From Flagellimonas oceani (GTDB taxonomy: Bacteria; Bacteroidota; Bacteroidia; Flavobacteriales; Flavobacteriaceae): DNA of 64,000 nt. Location of the stretch: contig NZ_CP049616.1 in assembly GCF_011068285.1 (NCBI RefSeq), positions 3,120,001 to 3,184,000 on the forward strand, read 5' to 3'. The notes beneath the pieces are model-generated. The model was not told the origin of the DNA and made no database searches. It saw nothing but the letters and a program-made list of their open reading frames with translations. Position 1 is the stretch's first letter; every line of letters starts with the position of its first letter. Below are positions 63,865-64,000 of the stretch, piece after piece. Both the position numbers and the translations under genes were made by a program.

Positions 63865-63879
63865 TCATCCTCCTTTTTT

Positions 63880-64000
63880 TTACAATCTCATAAATCTCCC
63901 ACCTCTTTTTTCCGGTGCTCCTTTTCCACCAAACGAATCGAATTTGATGGTCAAACTGCCCATAAAGTAACGTCGGAGCGCGGTGCCCTGAAAATCTTGG
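63880..64000 (-). CDS. C-terminus of an outer-membrane beta-barrel protein (partial)
   Basis: The minus strand from the right edge reads QDFQGTALRRYFMGSLTIKF, DSFGGKGAPEKRGGRFMRL and a TAA stop. ALRRYFMGSLTIKF resembles the last barrel strand of TonB-dependent receptors or related outer-membrane proteins, with a short basic tail. Only 40 codons are in the window, so the family is a guess. Convergent with the TPM gene. Confidence 0.5.
   Translation of the reverse strand, partial: QDFQGTALRRYFMGSLTIKFDSFGGKGAPEKRGGRFMRL

Overview
The window is chromosomal DNA from a marine-type member of the Flavobacteriaceae (Bacteroidota), most like Muricauda/Allomuricauda and relatives. Evidence: flavobacterial 16S and 23S rRNA sequence, SusC/SusD and several TonB-dependent receptors, families largely confined to Bacteroidota (Porin_10, DUF6607, HmuY, GSCFA, DUF4136, SatD plus DUF3307), and promoters of the Bacteroidota form TTTG-N19..21-TAnnTTTG, the clearest of which precedes the rRNA operon. 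The genus is an inference; no search was possible.

Layout. 1-2.6 kb: promoter-proximal end of an rRNA operon on the minus strand (16S, tRNA-Ile, tRNA-Ala, start of 23S). 2.7-11.1 kb: a porin, a small secreted protein and a minus-strand SusC-SusD-lipoprotein uptake operon. 11.3-21.8 kb: rnhB, a lipoprotein with a propeller-like half, an OmpA-family gene interrupted by an in-frame TAG, a DUF3108-like protein, lipB, small lipoproteins, a 51-residue YqaE/Pmp3 protein, a membrane-anchored LuxR-type regulator, a HigBA-like toxin-antitoxin pair and a secreted thioredoxin-fold protein. 21.8-32.1 kb: lysS, a TonB-dependent receptor, a DASS/SLC13 carrier, a secreted acidic protein of five 35-residue repeats, and a large secreted zinc metalloprotease. 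32.2-42.8 kb: a SatD/DUF3307 pair behind a three-operator promoter, a divergent heme-uptake-like locus (FMN-binding protein and DUF6607 to the left, TonB receptor and HmuY to the right), an ArsC-fold protein and two AsmA/DUF748-like proteins.

42.9-49.2 kb looks like an accessory patch: a membrane thioredoxin and lipoprotein pair flanked by 63-bp direct repeats, a TAACCCG array, a very AT-rich stand-alone ABC/SMC-type ATPase that is the best candidate for an uncharacterised defence gene, a small XRE regulator, and two secreted-protein genes flanked by inverted repeat remnants. 49.3-64 kb returns to core functions: hemL, 2.5 tandem copies of a 277-bp unit that each hold a 101-nt cloverleaf-like palindrome, a peptidoglycan hydrolase operon, an aromatic amino acid hydroxylase, a GSCFA-DUF4230 pair, alaS, an M23 peptidase with a MerR regulator, a LemA-TPM-TPM operon, and the C-terminus of an outer-membrane protein at the right edge.

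Three kinds of non-coding structure stand out: the cloverleaf tandem repeats, a TTTGAGTTAG motif that recurs just upstream of intrinsic terminators, and the 28-bp operator array ahead of satD.
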